From NCBI GenBank assembly GCA_034927505.1, contig JAYFPY010000041.1:1-59331 (forward strand): DNA of 59,331 nucleotides, given 5' to 3'. Shown in pieces: positions 51,484 to 59,331 of this stretch (position 1 is its first letter; every line of letters begins with the position of its first letter). The DNA is from RUG100 sp034927505 (lineage in GTDB: Bacteria; Bacillota; Clostridia; Peptostreptococcales; Anaerovoracaceae). Made by a program: the position numbers and the translations under genes. The notes under the pieces are model-generated. The model searched no databases. It was not told where the DNA came from and saw only the letters and a list, made by a program, of their open reading frames with translations.

Positions 51484-53340
51484 TCAAGACTCCATCATGC
51501 TTTTCAGATGGCGGCTCTCCTGTACGATATCCTGCAGCGCTACCAGCTGTGTTTTGCATGACGATAAATCTGTTTCTTTGAATTTCATTTCTATTTCAGA
51601 CGATATCCTGTCGTACTCACGTCCCTGCACCAGCTTGTCCGTGATCGACTTTACACTGCCGGGCAGACCGCCCTTCATGCGGCCGTAAGAAAGATACATT
51701 ATGTCGTTGATCAGCATCCGGTCATATTTTATAAATTCATCGATCTTTGGATCTTCAAGAGTGGTGTTGTTCAGCTGTATCTTATCTTCGATCAAATTGG
51801 AAGCCAGCAGGATATTCGCGACGTGATTTTCGTCTATGTCTTTTCCGTCCTTTCCGAAAAGCTCTCGGAAGAGCGCGACAGCCACGTCAAAATACCGATG
51901 CTGCAGCTGCGCGGTGGTCCCTGCAACAGTACAGTGAAAACAAAACCTGTTGAGAAGCAGAGCAGCACAACCGCCGATGACAACGAACAATGGCCTGGCC
52001 CAGACCACATCTGCCGCCGAGCCTGCTGCCATAGACGCCATGCCCATGGAAGTAATTGTAACGAAAATGGTCTGGTTGCCGTAGTCTTTGATATAACTGA
52101 ACACGTATCCGACGACCATGAAAATGATGCTGTAAGCCAGAGCCGTGTGGAACACATTGAAGAGAACCAGATAAGCCGCGAAACCTATGGCCGTCCCTCG
52201 GATACGGGAAAGCATCTTGCTCCTGGCTTCTGACGCATAGGGCTGAATGATGGCGAACATAGAAAACATTATCCACCGCCCATGCTGCATGTCAAAGAAA
52301 TCCGTGACGAACCATGCTGCCGATATGCCGACTGCGGCCCTGAAAGCGAAACTGAAACGTATGGAATCAGGCGTGAAGTTTTCTTTGAATATGTGCCACA
52401 TACGATATTCTTTCGGCTTCTTCCCTTTTTTTATCACGCCGCGGACTTTGTTTTTACGTTTTTCCTTCAGATTGCATGCGGATCTTTTCAGTACATCCAT
52501 CACTTCCAGCAGCTCGTACAACTGATACTGTTCCTCTGCGCGGTTTTCATATCCGGCAATGAACAGATCGGTTTTTTCCGGATAGTCTATGCTGTCATCA
52601 TTTATATATTCTTTGAAAGATTTCATTATCTCACAGAAACCGTCAGGCGCCGGGATCTCATCCAATATCAGATCCATTCTTTCGATGCATGTCACTATGC
52701 TGATCTTATCCAATGATGCCTTTGACATGAAAAAAGAGCTTTTCTTTCTGTCATTTATGATGCGGGCAACTTCCCTGATCTTTTTGCTGACATCAGGTTT
52801 TTCCTTTCCGGTCGTTTCGGCTTTTTCTATCAGCATATCAGCCAGCGCGCAGAAGTCTGTGTTTGTTTTGTTTTTAGATTTTCCTATATTCAAGATCAGT
52901 TGCAGAACGATAGTCATGAATGCTCCAAAAGCCAGCAGAGCCAGCCTCGGCGGCAATTCGGAGATGCCGATGGGCGCAGTGGCCATCATAAAAAGATATG
53001 TCAGCATGAACGGAAAATACATAGGCGTTGAAAGATCTTTCATGAATATGAAGATCACTCCGAAAATCAGTATAAGATTCACGGCCAGCCCCAGCCACGG
53101 ATCCAGATGCACAGCGGCTGCGCAAAATCCCAGGAGCAGATCGGCCGCAAGTATTTTGAAAAAGTTTTTTACCGGTTCCATTGTCAGGTCCGAAGAGAGG
53201 AAAAACAGAGCCTGTATTATCATGCCGATGGCGGCAACAACATTGTCCGGCCCGAATACTTTCTTGCAGACCAGAACAATGCCTATTACCACAATGAACA
53301 TTATAGTTTTTGATAAAAATGTATTGAAATATTTTCTCAT
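51484..53340 (-). CDS. FUSC-family (aromatic acid exporter-like) membrane protein
   Basis: 618 aa with two membrane blocks (about 12-155 and 335-465) separated and followed by cytoplasmic helical regions, the FUSC/YccS arrangement. Family signature in the second block: FRAAVGISAAWFVTDFFDMQ, then HGRWIMFSMFAIIQPY and RIRGTAIGFA. Likely a transporter for aromatic or other small acids; substrate unknown. ATG at 53340, single gene. Confidence 0.85.
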   Translation of the reverse strand: MRKYFNTFLSKTIMFIVVIGIVLVCKKVFGPDNVVAAIGMIIQALFFLSSDLTMEPVKNFFKILAADLLLGFCAAAVHLDPWLGLAVNLILIFGVIFIFMKDLSTPMYFPFMLTYLFMMATAPIGISELPPRLALLAFGAFMTIVLQLILNIGKSKNKTNTDFCALADMLIEKAETTGKEKPDVSKKIREVARIINDRKKSSFFMSKASLDKISIVTCIERMDLILDEIPAPDGFCEIMKSFKEYINDDSIDYPEKTDLFIAGYENRAEEQYQLYELLEVMDVLKRSACNLKEKRKNKVRGVIKKGKKPKEYRMWHIFKENFTPDSIRFSFAFRAAVGISAAWFVTDFFDMQHGRWIMFSMFAIIQPYASEARSKMLSRIRGTAIGFAAYLVLFNVFHTALAYSIIFMVVGYVFSYIKDYGNQTIFVTITSMGMASMAAGSAADVVWARPLFVVIGGCAALLLNRFCFHCTVAGTTAQLQHRYFDVAVALFRELFGKDGKDIDENHVANILLASNLIEDKIQLNNTTLEDPKIDEFIKYDRMLINDIMYLSYGRMKGGLPGSVKSITDKLVQGREYDRISSEIEMKFKETDLSSCKTQLVALQDIVQESRHLKSMMES

Positions 53341-53396
53341 GGATCATTCTCCTTAACGAAACAGTATACGTTCAATGTAAGGACAAGTCAAGAGTA

Positions 53397-55118
53397 TTAT
53401 TTATTTGTCTTTCTTCGCCTAAAAGCAGCTGCTCCCGCTCCCGCCAGCAGCATCACTATCCATGTCCACATGGATGAGTCATCGCCGGTCTTTGTCTCGC
53501 CGTTCTTTGTCCCGCCGGTCTTTGCGGCAGCAGTACGGACAGTTTTATCCACAGACTTGGACACGTTGTTCTTTTTGGTCGGAGCATTCTCTGCATATGT
53601 CCAAGTACCCGTGAACAGGATATCACTGTCGACTGCAGTCAATGTGCTATTATCCCATCCCTTGAATGTCCATACTCCGCCGTCGACTTTTACCTGAGTT
53701 TCAGCAGGCTCTATTGCTGTCACTGCTGTATTCTTTGCCACACGACTCCCATGCGGAAGCAGCGCTGTAACTTCTGAAGGCAGTGTTTTGCCAATGGTCC
53801 CTGAAACAAAATCATAATTGACGTTCAACCGCGAATCTACCAGCGTGACCTTGAATGTGGATGGGAATATAAGGCTGACTGCGCTTTCAGATGCAGAAAG
53901 ATCAGAATCATATACTGACACCTGATGAGTTCCGGTCCTGCCTTCATCTATGGCTTTGTTTATGTCATTCAGATACTGTTCTCCCGGCTGTGACTTTAAG
54001 GCTTTGGCCTTGAATACATAACCGTTGTCTTCTCTCTTATATCTGCTTTCAGAATTGCCCAATGCTTCCATTTTGTCCATGGTAAGCTCGCCGTCGGCAA
54101 TATCCCATGTGAAATCATCCCATACCGGCACATATGTCGCCAGCGGATGGTATACCAGGTCTCCGCCCTGGATCAGTTTATATGTACCTATCTTTACTGT
54201 CCTGCCGTTTATTACAGCATGGATATCCTGTATCAATACTGTATAATCCCCTTTTTTATCCCAGGTCCCGGAAGTGCTGAACATATTTTGATAATCAGTA
54301 CGTTTCAGCCAGCTGTTCATTTGATCCAGCTCATCCCGGTCCAAAGTGATATCGCTGTACGGTATGGAGTAACCGTTTTTGTCAAACGCAACAACTCGAA
54401 GATCCTTCAGTATCTGATCTTTGGTCTTTTCATTCCATACCGAGCTTTTCACATTATACTTGTTCTGATTTTGCCAGTATCTTATTTCACGATCCTTGCC
54501 TGTATTGGCCTGACACCATATCTTGCCTGCCTCTGATGCATTGCTTTTTACGCCGGCTGCCTTCCCTGTCTTTTTAACGATGTCTAAAGACTGTCTTAGC
54601 GCTGCCCTTATCTCCTCAATCGGAGCTTCCGTCTCATTGTCTCTGTATGCATCATCATACGCAGCTTCCTCTTTCCATACGGCATAAAGGACGATACCCC
54701 CTTCCGTCACTTGAACATTATCGCCTTCATTGTAATCTGCGATACCGGCACCGCTGTCTTTCGACCATCCCAGAAACGTATATCCTTCTCTTGTGAATGA
54801 CGGACCGCTGCCGCTGTTCACATCATTGCCAAGTATGACTGCTGCATCCCCTTCTTCATATTGGCCCGCGTCGAAATCACTGCCGCTGCCTCCATTTGCT
54901 TTATACATTACAGTTGCGATTTTCTTCTGTGACTGTTCCGCCTCTTCTTTCTCTGCCTCTGCCGCAGGTTCTTTGTCAACAGTATCTTCCTCACTCTGAG
55001 TTACTGTGTCACCATTTACTGCATCTTCAGATCCGGTATCTGCAAGCACATTCGAGCTCACGCCGAAAGAAAAGATCATAGCCAAACATAGAACCGCTGC
55101 CAAAAGTTTCTTTTTCAT
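53397..55118 (-). CDS. Surface protein with Flg_new/InlB-type repeat and sortase-like C-terminal tail
   Basis: 573 aa. Signal peptide (about 1-26). One Listeria-Bacteroides (Flg_new) repeat, about 68-150 (EGYTFLGWSKDSGAG, LYAVWKEE). The central region (160-490) is of unknown fold with beta-sandwich character. The C-terminus has KTGDDSS, a hydrophobic helix (WTWIVMLLAGAGAAAF) and RRRKTNK, typical of a sorting signal, with TKTGD replacing LPxTG. Wall attachment by a class of sortase accepting x-x-x-TGD is likely. No sortase gene in the window. Adhesin-type role inferred. Confidence 0.75.
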   Translation of the reverse strand: MKKKLLAAVLCLAMIFSFGVSSNVLADTGSEDAVNGDTVTQSEEDTVDKEPAAEAEKEEAEQSQKKIATVMYKANGGSGSDFDAGQYEEGDAAVILGNDVNSGSGPSFTREGYTFLGWSKDSGAGIADYNEGDNVQVTEGGIVLYAVWKEEAAYDDAYRDNETEAPIEEIRAALRQSLDIVKKTGKAAGVKSNASEAGKIWCQANTGKDREIRYWQNQNKYNVKSSVWNEKTKDQILKDLRVVAFDKNGYSIPYSDITLDRDELDQMNSWLKRTDYQNMFSTSGTWDKKGDYTVLIQDIHAVINGRTVKIGTYKLIQGGDLVYHPLATYVPVWDDFTWDIADGELTMDKMEALGNSESRYKREDNGYVFKAKALKSQPGEQYLNDINKAIDEGRTGTHQVSVYDSDLSASESAVSLIFPSTFKVTLVDSRLNVNYDFVSGTIGKTLPSEVTALLPHGSRVAKNTAVTAIEPAETQVKVDGGVWTFKGWDNSTLTAVDSDILFTGTWTYAENAPTKKNNVSKSVDKTVRTAAAKTGGTKNGETKTGDDSSMWTWIVMLLAGAGAAAFRRRKTNK

Positions 55119-55279
55119 ATTATCTCTTACCTCCCTGTCACTGTTCTTTTGATAATACTATAATAATCGCTTTTCGATGTGAAAAGCGATTATAATGTAT
55201 GGATTGCAGTTCTCCATGTGCAAAATACGACTTATGCTGCCCTGCTTTTACTGTTTTCTTCCCGACGGCATCAAAAAAG

Positions 55280-56329
55280 CTATTTATCCGATCCCTCAAT
55301 ACGAGATCCCATCTTTTCAACAATGTCCCATATTTCTTTATCCAGCACGAATGGTTCGCTGAATGCGTTCAATACGATCCCTACCGGTTCTTTGGCATTA
55401 GTCTTTGCCATAGTGATTACTTCAAGCATATGTTTCTGTATCTTGGAAAAATCATTACCGTAGTCTCCCATTGCTTTTACTGTTGAAAACATCGGGAAAT
55501 ACAACGCTTCACCATTTTGCAGAATATCAGGGACCAGCCTGAAATTGTCCTTTGCTGCAGAGTCTTCACCCGTGACTGCTGTGCACGGGACCCACACATT
55601 ACTGTCTCTTAAAATTTCTATTATGGATAAAAGATTCTGCTCATTTCTTTCTTTATTGAATTTGGCAACCGCTGCCTCCAGCATACTGCCGTCTTCCAGG
55701 TCTGCTGCAGTTACTATATTTGAATAACAGATGACTTCATTTTTATCATTCGCCTGCACAAAGAAGGAAATCTCTTCGCCTTCGTGATATCCAAGACTGC
55801 GGACCGGTTCATTTAGAAGAGTACCGATAATACAATGCTCTCCCAATCCGGTTATCCTTGTACGGCAGCCTTCCGGTTCCGATCCTTCTTTCATAAGATA
55901 TACCGTTACATCATCGATGCACTCTTTATGACGGCATGGGTCCAAAAAAATCATATCTCTGGATTTTTCCACTTCTTCATCAGCATCGTATTGATGGACC
56001 ATTTCTATTTTATCTGCATAACGTTCGGCAAGTTTGCCGTCGTCGTCGTCGAAAAACAAAAACTCATCCTCAGACACATCGCCGATCCGGATGATCGATC
56101 CGGTATCCTCCGGCGCAGTTCCGAAGCTTGCATCCTCGCCTTTTACCTGCGCCGCTGCCAGCACTTCCAATGTAAGCCCCTCACGGCTGTCATAGTAGCC
56201 ATATGTTAGAATGCCATTTGCTATTTCCTCGCCGGGAAAATCTTTCAATGAATCCTTTGTGTTTTCTGTTATCGGGAGTACACAAAAATTATGATAGAAT
56301 GGTCTAAATCCGGTTTCGCTGTACTTCAT
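55280..56329 (-). CDS. SseB-family protein with extra N-terminal domain
   Basis: 349 aa, cytoplasmic. The C-terminal ~130 residues match the SseB N-terminal domain (FNKERNEQNLLSIIEILRDS, NVWVPCTAV, LYFPMFSTVKAMGDYG, VGIVLNAFSEPFVLDKEIW). The N-terminal ~210 residues form an acidic domain (FFDDDDGKLAERYADKIEMV) that I cannot assign. SseB-type domains occur in type III/ESX-like or regulatory contexts. Function unclear. Confidence 0.65.
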   Translation of the reverse strand: MKYSETGFRPFYHNFCVLPITENTKDSLKDFPGEEIANGILTYGYYDSREGLTLEVLAAAQVKGEDASFGTAPEDTGSIIRIGDVSEDEFLFFDDDDGKLAERYADKIEMVHQYDADEEVEKSRDMIFLDPCRHKECIDDVTVYLMKEGSEPEGCRTRITGLGEHCIIGTLLNEPVRSLGYHEGEEISFFVQANDKNEVICYSNIVTAADLEDGSMLEAAVAKFNKERNEQNLLSIIEILRDSNVWVPCTAVTGEDSAAKDNFRLVPDILQNGEALYFPMFSTVKAMGDYGNDFSKIQKHMLEVITMAKTNAKEPVGIVLNAFSEPFVLDKEIWDIVEKMGSRIEGSDK

Positions 56330-56491
56330 GTATAAATTCCTCCATTTGCATCTGCATTGTAAAAACCTTTCTATTTAGGATACACTATACCGCTGCATTT
56401 GAAAAGCATCTTAAAATGATCGATGTTTTCTATTCCACAGTTACTCGAAATCTACATTTTCTGCCACATTTTTATCCGACACCACAAAACA

Positions 56492-56516
56492 GCGCCTCCC
56501 TGCTCAGGGAAAGCGC
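56492..56516 (-). terminator. Terminator of the LRR protein gene
   Basis: Minus strand GCGCTTTCCCTG / CAGGGAGGCGC (about ten pairs), followed by TGTTTTG. Confidence 0.6.
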
Positions 56517-56533
56517 CGTTGACACGATCTATG

Positions 56534-58675
56534 CTATCTTACTTTTATGGTCTTTGCCTTAGTCCAGCTGCTGTATATCTTCTTGCCGTTCTTTACTTTG
56601 TAGTATCGCATCTTGAACTTGTATGTTTTTCCGACAGCCTTTCGTCCGCTTGTGTATGTATTGACACTATTCTTGCCGGTCCAGTAAGTCTTCATCTTGC
56701 CGTTTGCTGTGTCGTTGTTTGCGACCTGGTATCCTTTGGCTCCCCTGACCGTCTTCCAGTGCACTTTCACGCTAGTGCCTTTTGTGTTTTTGACAGTGAA
56801 TGAAACAGGTTCTTTCTTTGTCTTTGCATATACTGCCTTCGATGTTGCATGTTCGGCTTTGTTTATTGCTCTTACCTTGAACCAGTATTTTTTATTTGCT
56901 TTCAGCTTTTTCACCGTCTTGGAAGTGCCTTTGACGGTTCCGACCAGTTTGTACTTTCCGGCTTTCTTCGTGGCTTTATATACCTTGTATGATGTGGCCC
57001 CCTTTGACTTCTTCCAGCTGACCTTGACTGAGTATCTGCCGGTGGCTTTTGCCTTTGTATATGTGATCATGAATCCTTCTTTGATCGTTACTGAAACATC
57101 CATCGTTGGCTCGGCAGTATTATTAGTCGTATAGTCATATGTGACTTTGTCTGATGGGATGGAATCAAACGTAATGGTACCCGCCGTGCTGTTATATTTC
57201 CCACCTGCAGAAGACACGTTCGATACTTTTGATAATTCGATATTCGGATCGTTTTTCTTAAGATCGACAACATACCTTCCGCCTGTATATCTTGCTTTGA
57301 GTACAAGGTTTTGTGGCGAAATAGTAGAATAGCTACTGATCAATTTAGTGTTTTTGCTGAGATCCAGGCTTGTCAATTTGTTGTAATTGCAAACAAATAC
57401 TGTTAAGCCGGTGTTTTTGCTCACATCCAGGCTTGTCAGCTGGTTGGAACCACAATCCAATCCTGTCAAACCGATGCTATTGCTCACATCCAGGCTTGTC
57501 AGCTGGTTGGAACTGCAATTCAACTCTATCAATGCTGTTTTACTGCTCACATCCAGGCTTGTCAGCTGATTATCAAAGCAATACAACCTTGTCAAGTCTG
57601 TGTTAATGCTCACATCCAGTTTTGTCAGTTTGTTGTGACCGCAATACAACTCTTTCAGGACCGTGTTTTTGCTCACATCCAGGTTTGTCAGATCATTGTA
57701 ACCGCCCATCAACGTTGTCAAGGCCACGTTACTACTCACATCCAGGCTTGTCAGCTGGTTGAAATCGCAAACCAACACTGTCAGGGCCGTGTTCTTGCTC
57801 ACAACCAGGCTTGTCAGCTTGTTGGAATGGCACCACAGCTCTTTCAAGGCCGTGTTTTTGCTCACATCCAGGCTTGTCAGCTGGTTGGAACCGCAGTCCA
57901 ACTCTTCCAAGGTCGTGTTATTGCTCACATCAAGGCTTGTCAGCTGGTTGTCATCGCAATTCAACACTGTCAAATCGGTGTTTTTACTCACATCCAGGCT
58001 TGTCAGTTGGTTGGTATTGCAATCCAAATATGTAAGCGCCGTGTTTTTGCTCACATCCAGGCTTGTCAGCTGATTGGTAGAACAATCCAACCATGTCAAA
58101 TCGGTGTTTTTACTCACATCCAGGCTTGTCAGTTGGTTGGTATTGCAATCCAAATATGTAAGCGCCGTGTTTTTGCTCACATCCAGGCTTGTCAGCTGGT
58201 TGGAACCGCAGTCCAACTCTTCCAAGGACGTGTTATTGCTCACATCCAGGCTTGTCAGCTTGTTGGAATAGCACGACAACTCTTTCAGGGCCGTGTTTTT
58301 GCTCACATCAAGGGTTGTCAGCTGGTTGGTATTGCAATTCAAGTTTGTCAAGGCCGTAAAATACTCGATGCCCTTTAGGTTCCTTATTTTCTTCTTACTG
58401 CAGTCTATTATTGTCATCTTATTGATCGTATCAGCCGTCAGCGTATCCCCGCCTCCTGCAATTTCCTCTACAATGCTCCTGAAATTAGCATCCGGAAAAT
58501 TAGTCTCATTGATTGCAACATCTCCGGTCTTCGTCTCCGCTGCTTTCTGCGCCTGACTGTCTCCAGTATCTGCACATACAGTTGATACGCTCATTGGCAT
58601 CATTGTAAATGTCAGTATCAACGAAAAAATAACAGCAAGAACTATTTTTATTCTGCTGCCTGCGTTAGTATTCAT
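56534..58675 (-). CDS. Secreted leucine-rich-repeat protein with Fn3-like C-terminus
   Basis: 713 aa from the ATG at 58675, which lies behind GGGAGG; the frame is open further upstream to 58744, but no site supports it. Signal peptide (1-~37), a cap region, then about 17 tandem 21-residue LRRs (consensus LTSLDVSKNTALTYLDCNTN) at about 90-430. A spacer domain follows, then two Fn3-like domains (about 540-625 and 628-713). The last is the module shared with the 45482-47398 protein (KVHWKTVRGAKGYQV, MRYYKVKNGKKIYSSW). The LRR DNA is highly repetitive (63-bp units, 57340-58370). Probably a surface adhesin. Confidence 0.9.
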   Translation of the reverse strand: MNTNAGSRIKIVLAVIFSLILTFTMMPMSVSTVCADTGDSQAQKAAETKTGDVAINETNFPDANFRSIVEEIAGGGDTLTADTINKMTIIDCSKKKIRNLKGIEYFTALTNLNCNTNQLTTLDVSKNTALKELSCYSNKLTSLDVSNNTSLEELDCGSNQLTSLDVSKNTALTYLDCNTNQLTSLDVSKNTDLTWLDCSTNQLTSLDVSKNTALTYLDCNTNQLTSLDVSKNTDLTVLNCDDNQLTSLDVSNNTTLEELDCGSNQLTSLDVSKNTALKELWCHSNKLTSLVVSKNTALTVLVCDFNQLTSLDVSSNVALTTLMGGYNDLTNLDVSKNTVLKELYCGHNKLTKLDVSINTDLTRLYCFDNQLTSLDVSSKTALIELNCSSNQLTSLDVSNSIGLTGLDCGSNQLTSLDVSKNTGLTVFVCNYNKLTSLDLSKNTKLISSYSTISPQNLVLKARYTGGRYVVDLKKNDPNIELSKVSNVSSAGGKYNSTAGTITFDSIPSDKVTYDYTTNNTAEPTMDVSVTIKEGFMITYTKAKATGRYSVKVSWKKSKGATSYKVYKATKKAGKYKLVGTVKGTSKTVKKLKANKKYWFKVRAINKAEHATSKAVYAKTKKEPVSFTVKNTKGTSVKVHWKTVRGAKGYQVANNDTANGKMKTYWTGKNSVNTYTSGRKAVGKTYKFKMRYYKVKNGKKIYSSWTKAKTIKVR
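57340..58370. repeat. Tandem 63-bp repeats coding the leucine-rich repeats
   Basis: About 17 units, each containing GCTCACATCCAGGCTTGTCA (plus strand) in near-identical form. Some neighbouring units are almost identical (for example those around 57960-58070 and 58090-58200), indicating recent expansion or gene conversion. Confidence 0.9.
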
Positions 58676-59126
58676 ATCGAATCCCTCCCTATAAGAATCC
58701 CTTTGAAAACATCTCCCTTTGTCATTATACACTATATATAACATGATTTGTTAGAAAATTTTGCTAATTCATCAGTTTCTTGATCTTCGCACGCACCTTT
58801 TCTTGTTTTCTTCATTACCGGGTGTTGTATTATCATTAAAAGAAGGAGAGTACGACACGTTATCGGACGTTGGATCGGCGGCAGTTTCTGCATCGAGCAT
58901 CTGAAATCCTTCTTTTTTTATGCGGATAAAACAAAAGTAGATACACTGCTATTAATCTCTGTCTCGAAAGACTATGATTATATGGGGGGTATAAAACCCC
59001 CACAGCGATCTACTTCTAATATCAATCTATCACACAGCGATGCAAAAAGCAAGGAAGATGATGATTTGGATTGTGTCAAGTTACAGTGGGAAAAGAGCAA
59101 ACACCTTTTTGATAAGTTTTCTTTGA
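58676..59126. other. Right-end intergenic region
   Basis: It contains the LRR gene leader with a minus-strand TATAAT (near 58725), a GGGGGG/CCCCCC hairpin (58983-59004) and the IS-end-like sequence at 59074-59090. A plus-strand frame of about 50-90 codons ending at a TGA near 59140 has no recognisable product. No supported gene. Confidence 0.4.
59074..59090 (+). repeat. Possible insertion-sequence terminal repeat (right copy)
   Basis: TGTCAAGTTACAGTGGG; 16 of 17 bases match the minus strand of 117-133. Outward facing relative to the window, with a frame from the right edge ending 37 bp inside it. Confidence 0.35.
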
Positions 59127-59331
59127 TCAGATACCCCTGAACGATTTTATCGTCTTCAACGAGCCGCACAGCTGGCCACGATTTATCCACGGAAGGTTGT
59201 GCTGCATCTCTGCACCGGCAACCAGCTTTCTTTTTTCAATGATCTTTTCATTGATCTGTACCTGACGACTTTCCTGCATCCGCTCTTTCTTCGTTTTGAG
59301 CATCAGTGCGTATATTTCTTCTCCGTTCTTT
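59127..59331 (-). CDS. 3' end of an unidentified gene entering the window
   Basis: A minus-strand frame without stops runs from the right edge for 67 codons to TGA (59127-59129): KNGEEIYALMLKTKKERMQE, then INEKIIEKRKLVAGAEMQHN. Basic and helical. No family recognised. It lies just inside the IS-end-like sequence and might be the end of a transposition gene, but this is a guess. Confidence 0.35.
   Translation of the reverse strand, partial: KNGEEIYALMLKTKKERMQESRQVQINEKIIEKRKLVAGAEMQHNLPWINRGQLCGSLKTIKSFRGI

Noticed and set aside
57635..58378. 247-codon plus-strand frame
   Set aside because: Antisense of the LRR repeats; the apparent repeat protein is a by-product of the 63-bp period.
58978..59190. 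70-codon minus-strand frame at the right end
   Set aside because: Crosses the IS-end-like sequence, has no ribosome-binding site and overlaps the longer open frame from the edge.

Overview
The window reads as a chromosomal segment of a Gram-positive anaerobe of the class Clostridia. The evidence is the gene order ftsK-rimO-pgsA-cinA, the run Asp23/YloU-recG-rsmD-coaD-tmcAL-ackA-rpmF, LytR-CpsA-Psr proteins, an EFR1-type flavodoxin/ferredoxin, and many Bacillota-style signal peptides with Big_2, fibronectin-III-like and InlB-type modules. Assignment below class is not possible from sequence alone. No rRNA or tRNA genes were seen. Most genes lie on the minus strand.

Layout. 1-6800 is visibly AT-richer than the rest and looks like an acquired defence or toxin island. 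It holds a 1454-aa SMEK-like/STAND NTPase with a small downstream gene, a relic of a HigA-type antitoxin, and a three-gene XRE / ImmA-IrrE / PIN operon with its own promoter and a candidate operator. 6981-11537 carries three secreted proteins (an SGNH hydrolase and two paralogous C-terminal-repeat proteins). 11657-15009 is an LCP ligase plus a WbpM/CapD-type nucleotide-sugar dehydratase. 15861-20222 is accessory: an Hcp-like protein without metal ligands, GtrA, and a nuclease-like pair. 20223-30462 is core: LCP, cinA, pgsA, rimO, ftsK, uppP and asd. 31180-35394 carries two secreted glycerophosphodiesterases and another secreted protein. 35541-42696 is core again, ending with rpmB. 43084-58675 mixes a peptidase-like lipoprotein that has lost its zinc ligands, an aquaporin, large surface proteins (InlB-like, LRR), EFR1, GNAT, GGDEF, a FUSC transporter, an SseB-type protein and a decayed receiver domain.

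The most unusual signal is a family of nine intergenic palindromes in three clusters (15195-15424, 19813-20042, 47615-47834). Each has 11-nt arms around AACTCATCA/TGATGAGT and exactly 20 nt between the arms. Neighbouring copies start 94, 94; 104, 84; and 94, 84 bp apart, which is close to 8, 9 or 10 helical turns. Their function is unknown; fixed geometry suggests DNA-bound protein arrays rather than random repeats.

Two apparent pseudoenzymes stand out: an Hcp homologue whose retained cluster-ligand positions are all substituted and whose cysteine-rich half is missing (15861-17060), and an M20C/PepD-fold lipoprotein lacking its metal ligands (43084-44469). Several genes also show tandem duplication across their stop codons, and one secreted protein carries an in-frame stop 16 codons before a conserved C-terminus. 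Both window ends carry a near-identical 17-nt sequence in opposite orientation, resembling insertion-sequence ends, so the window may be a contig broken at a multicopy element.
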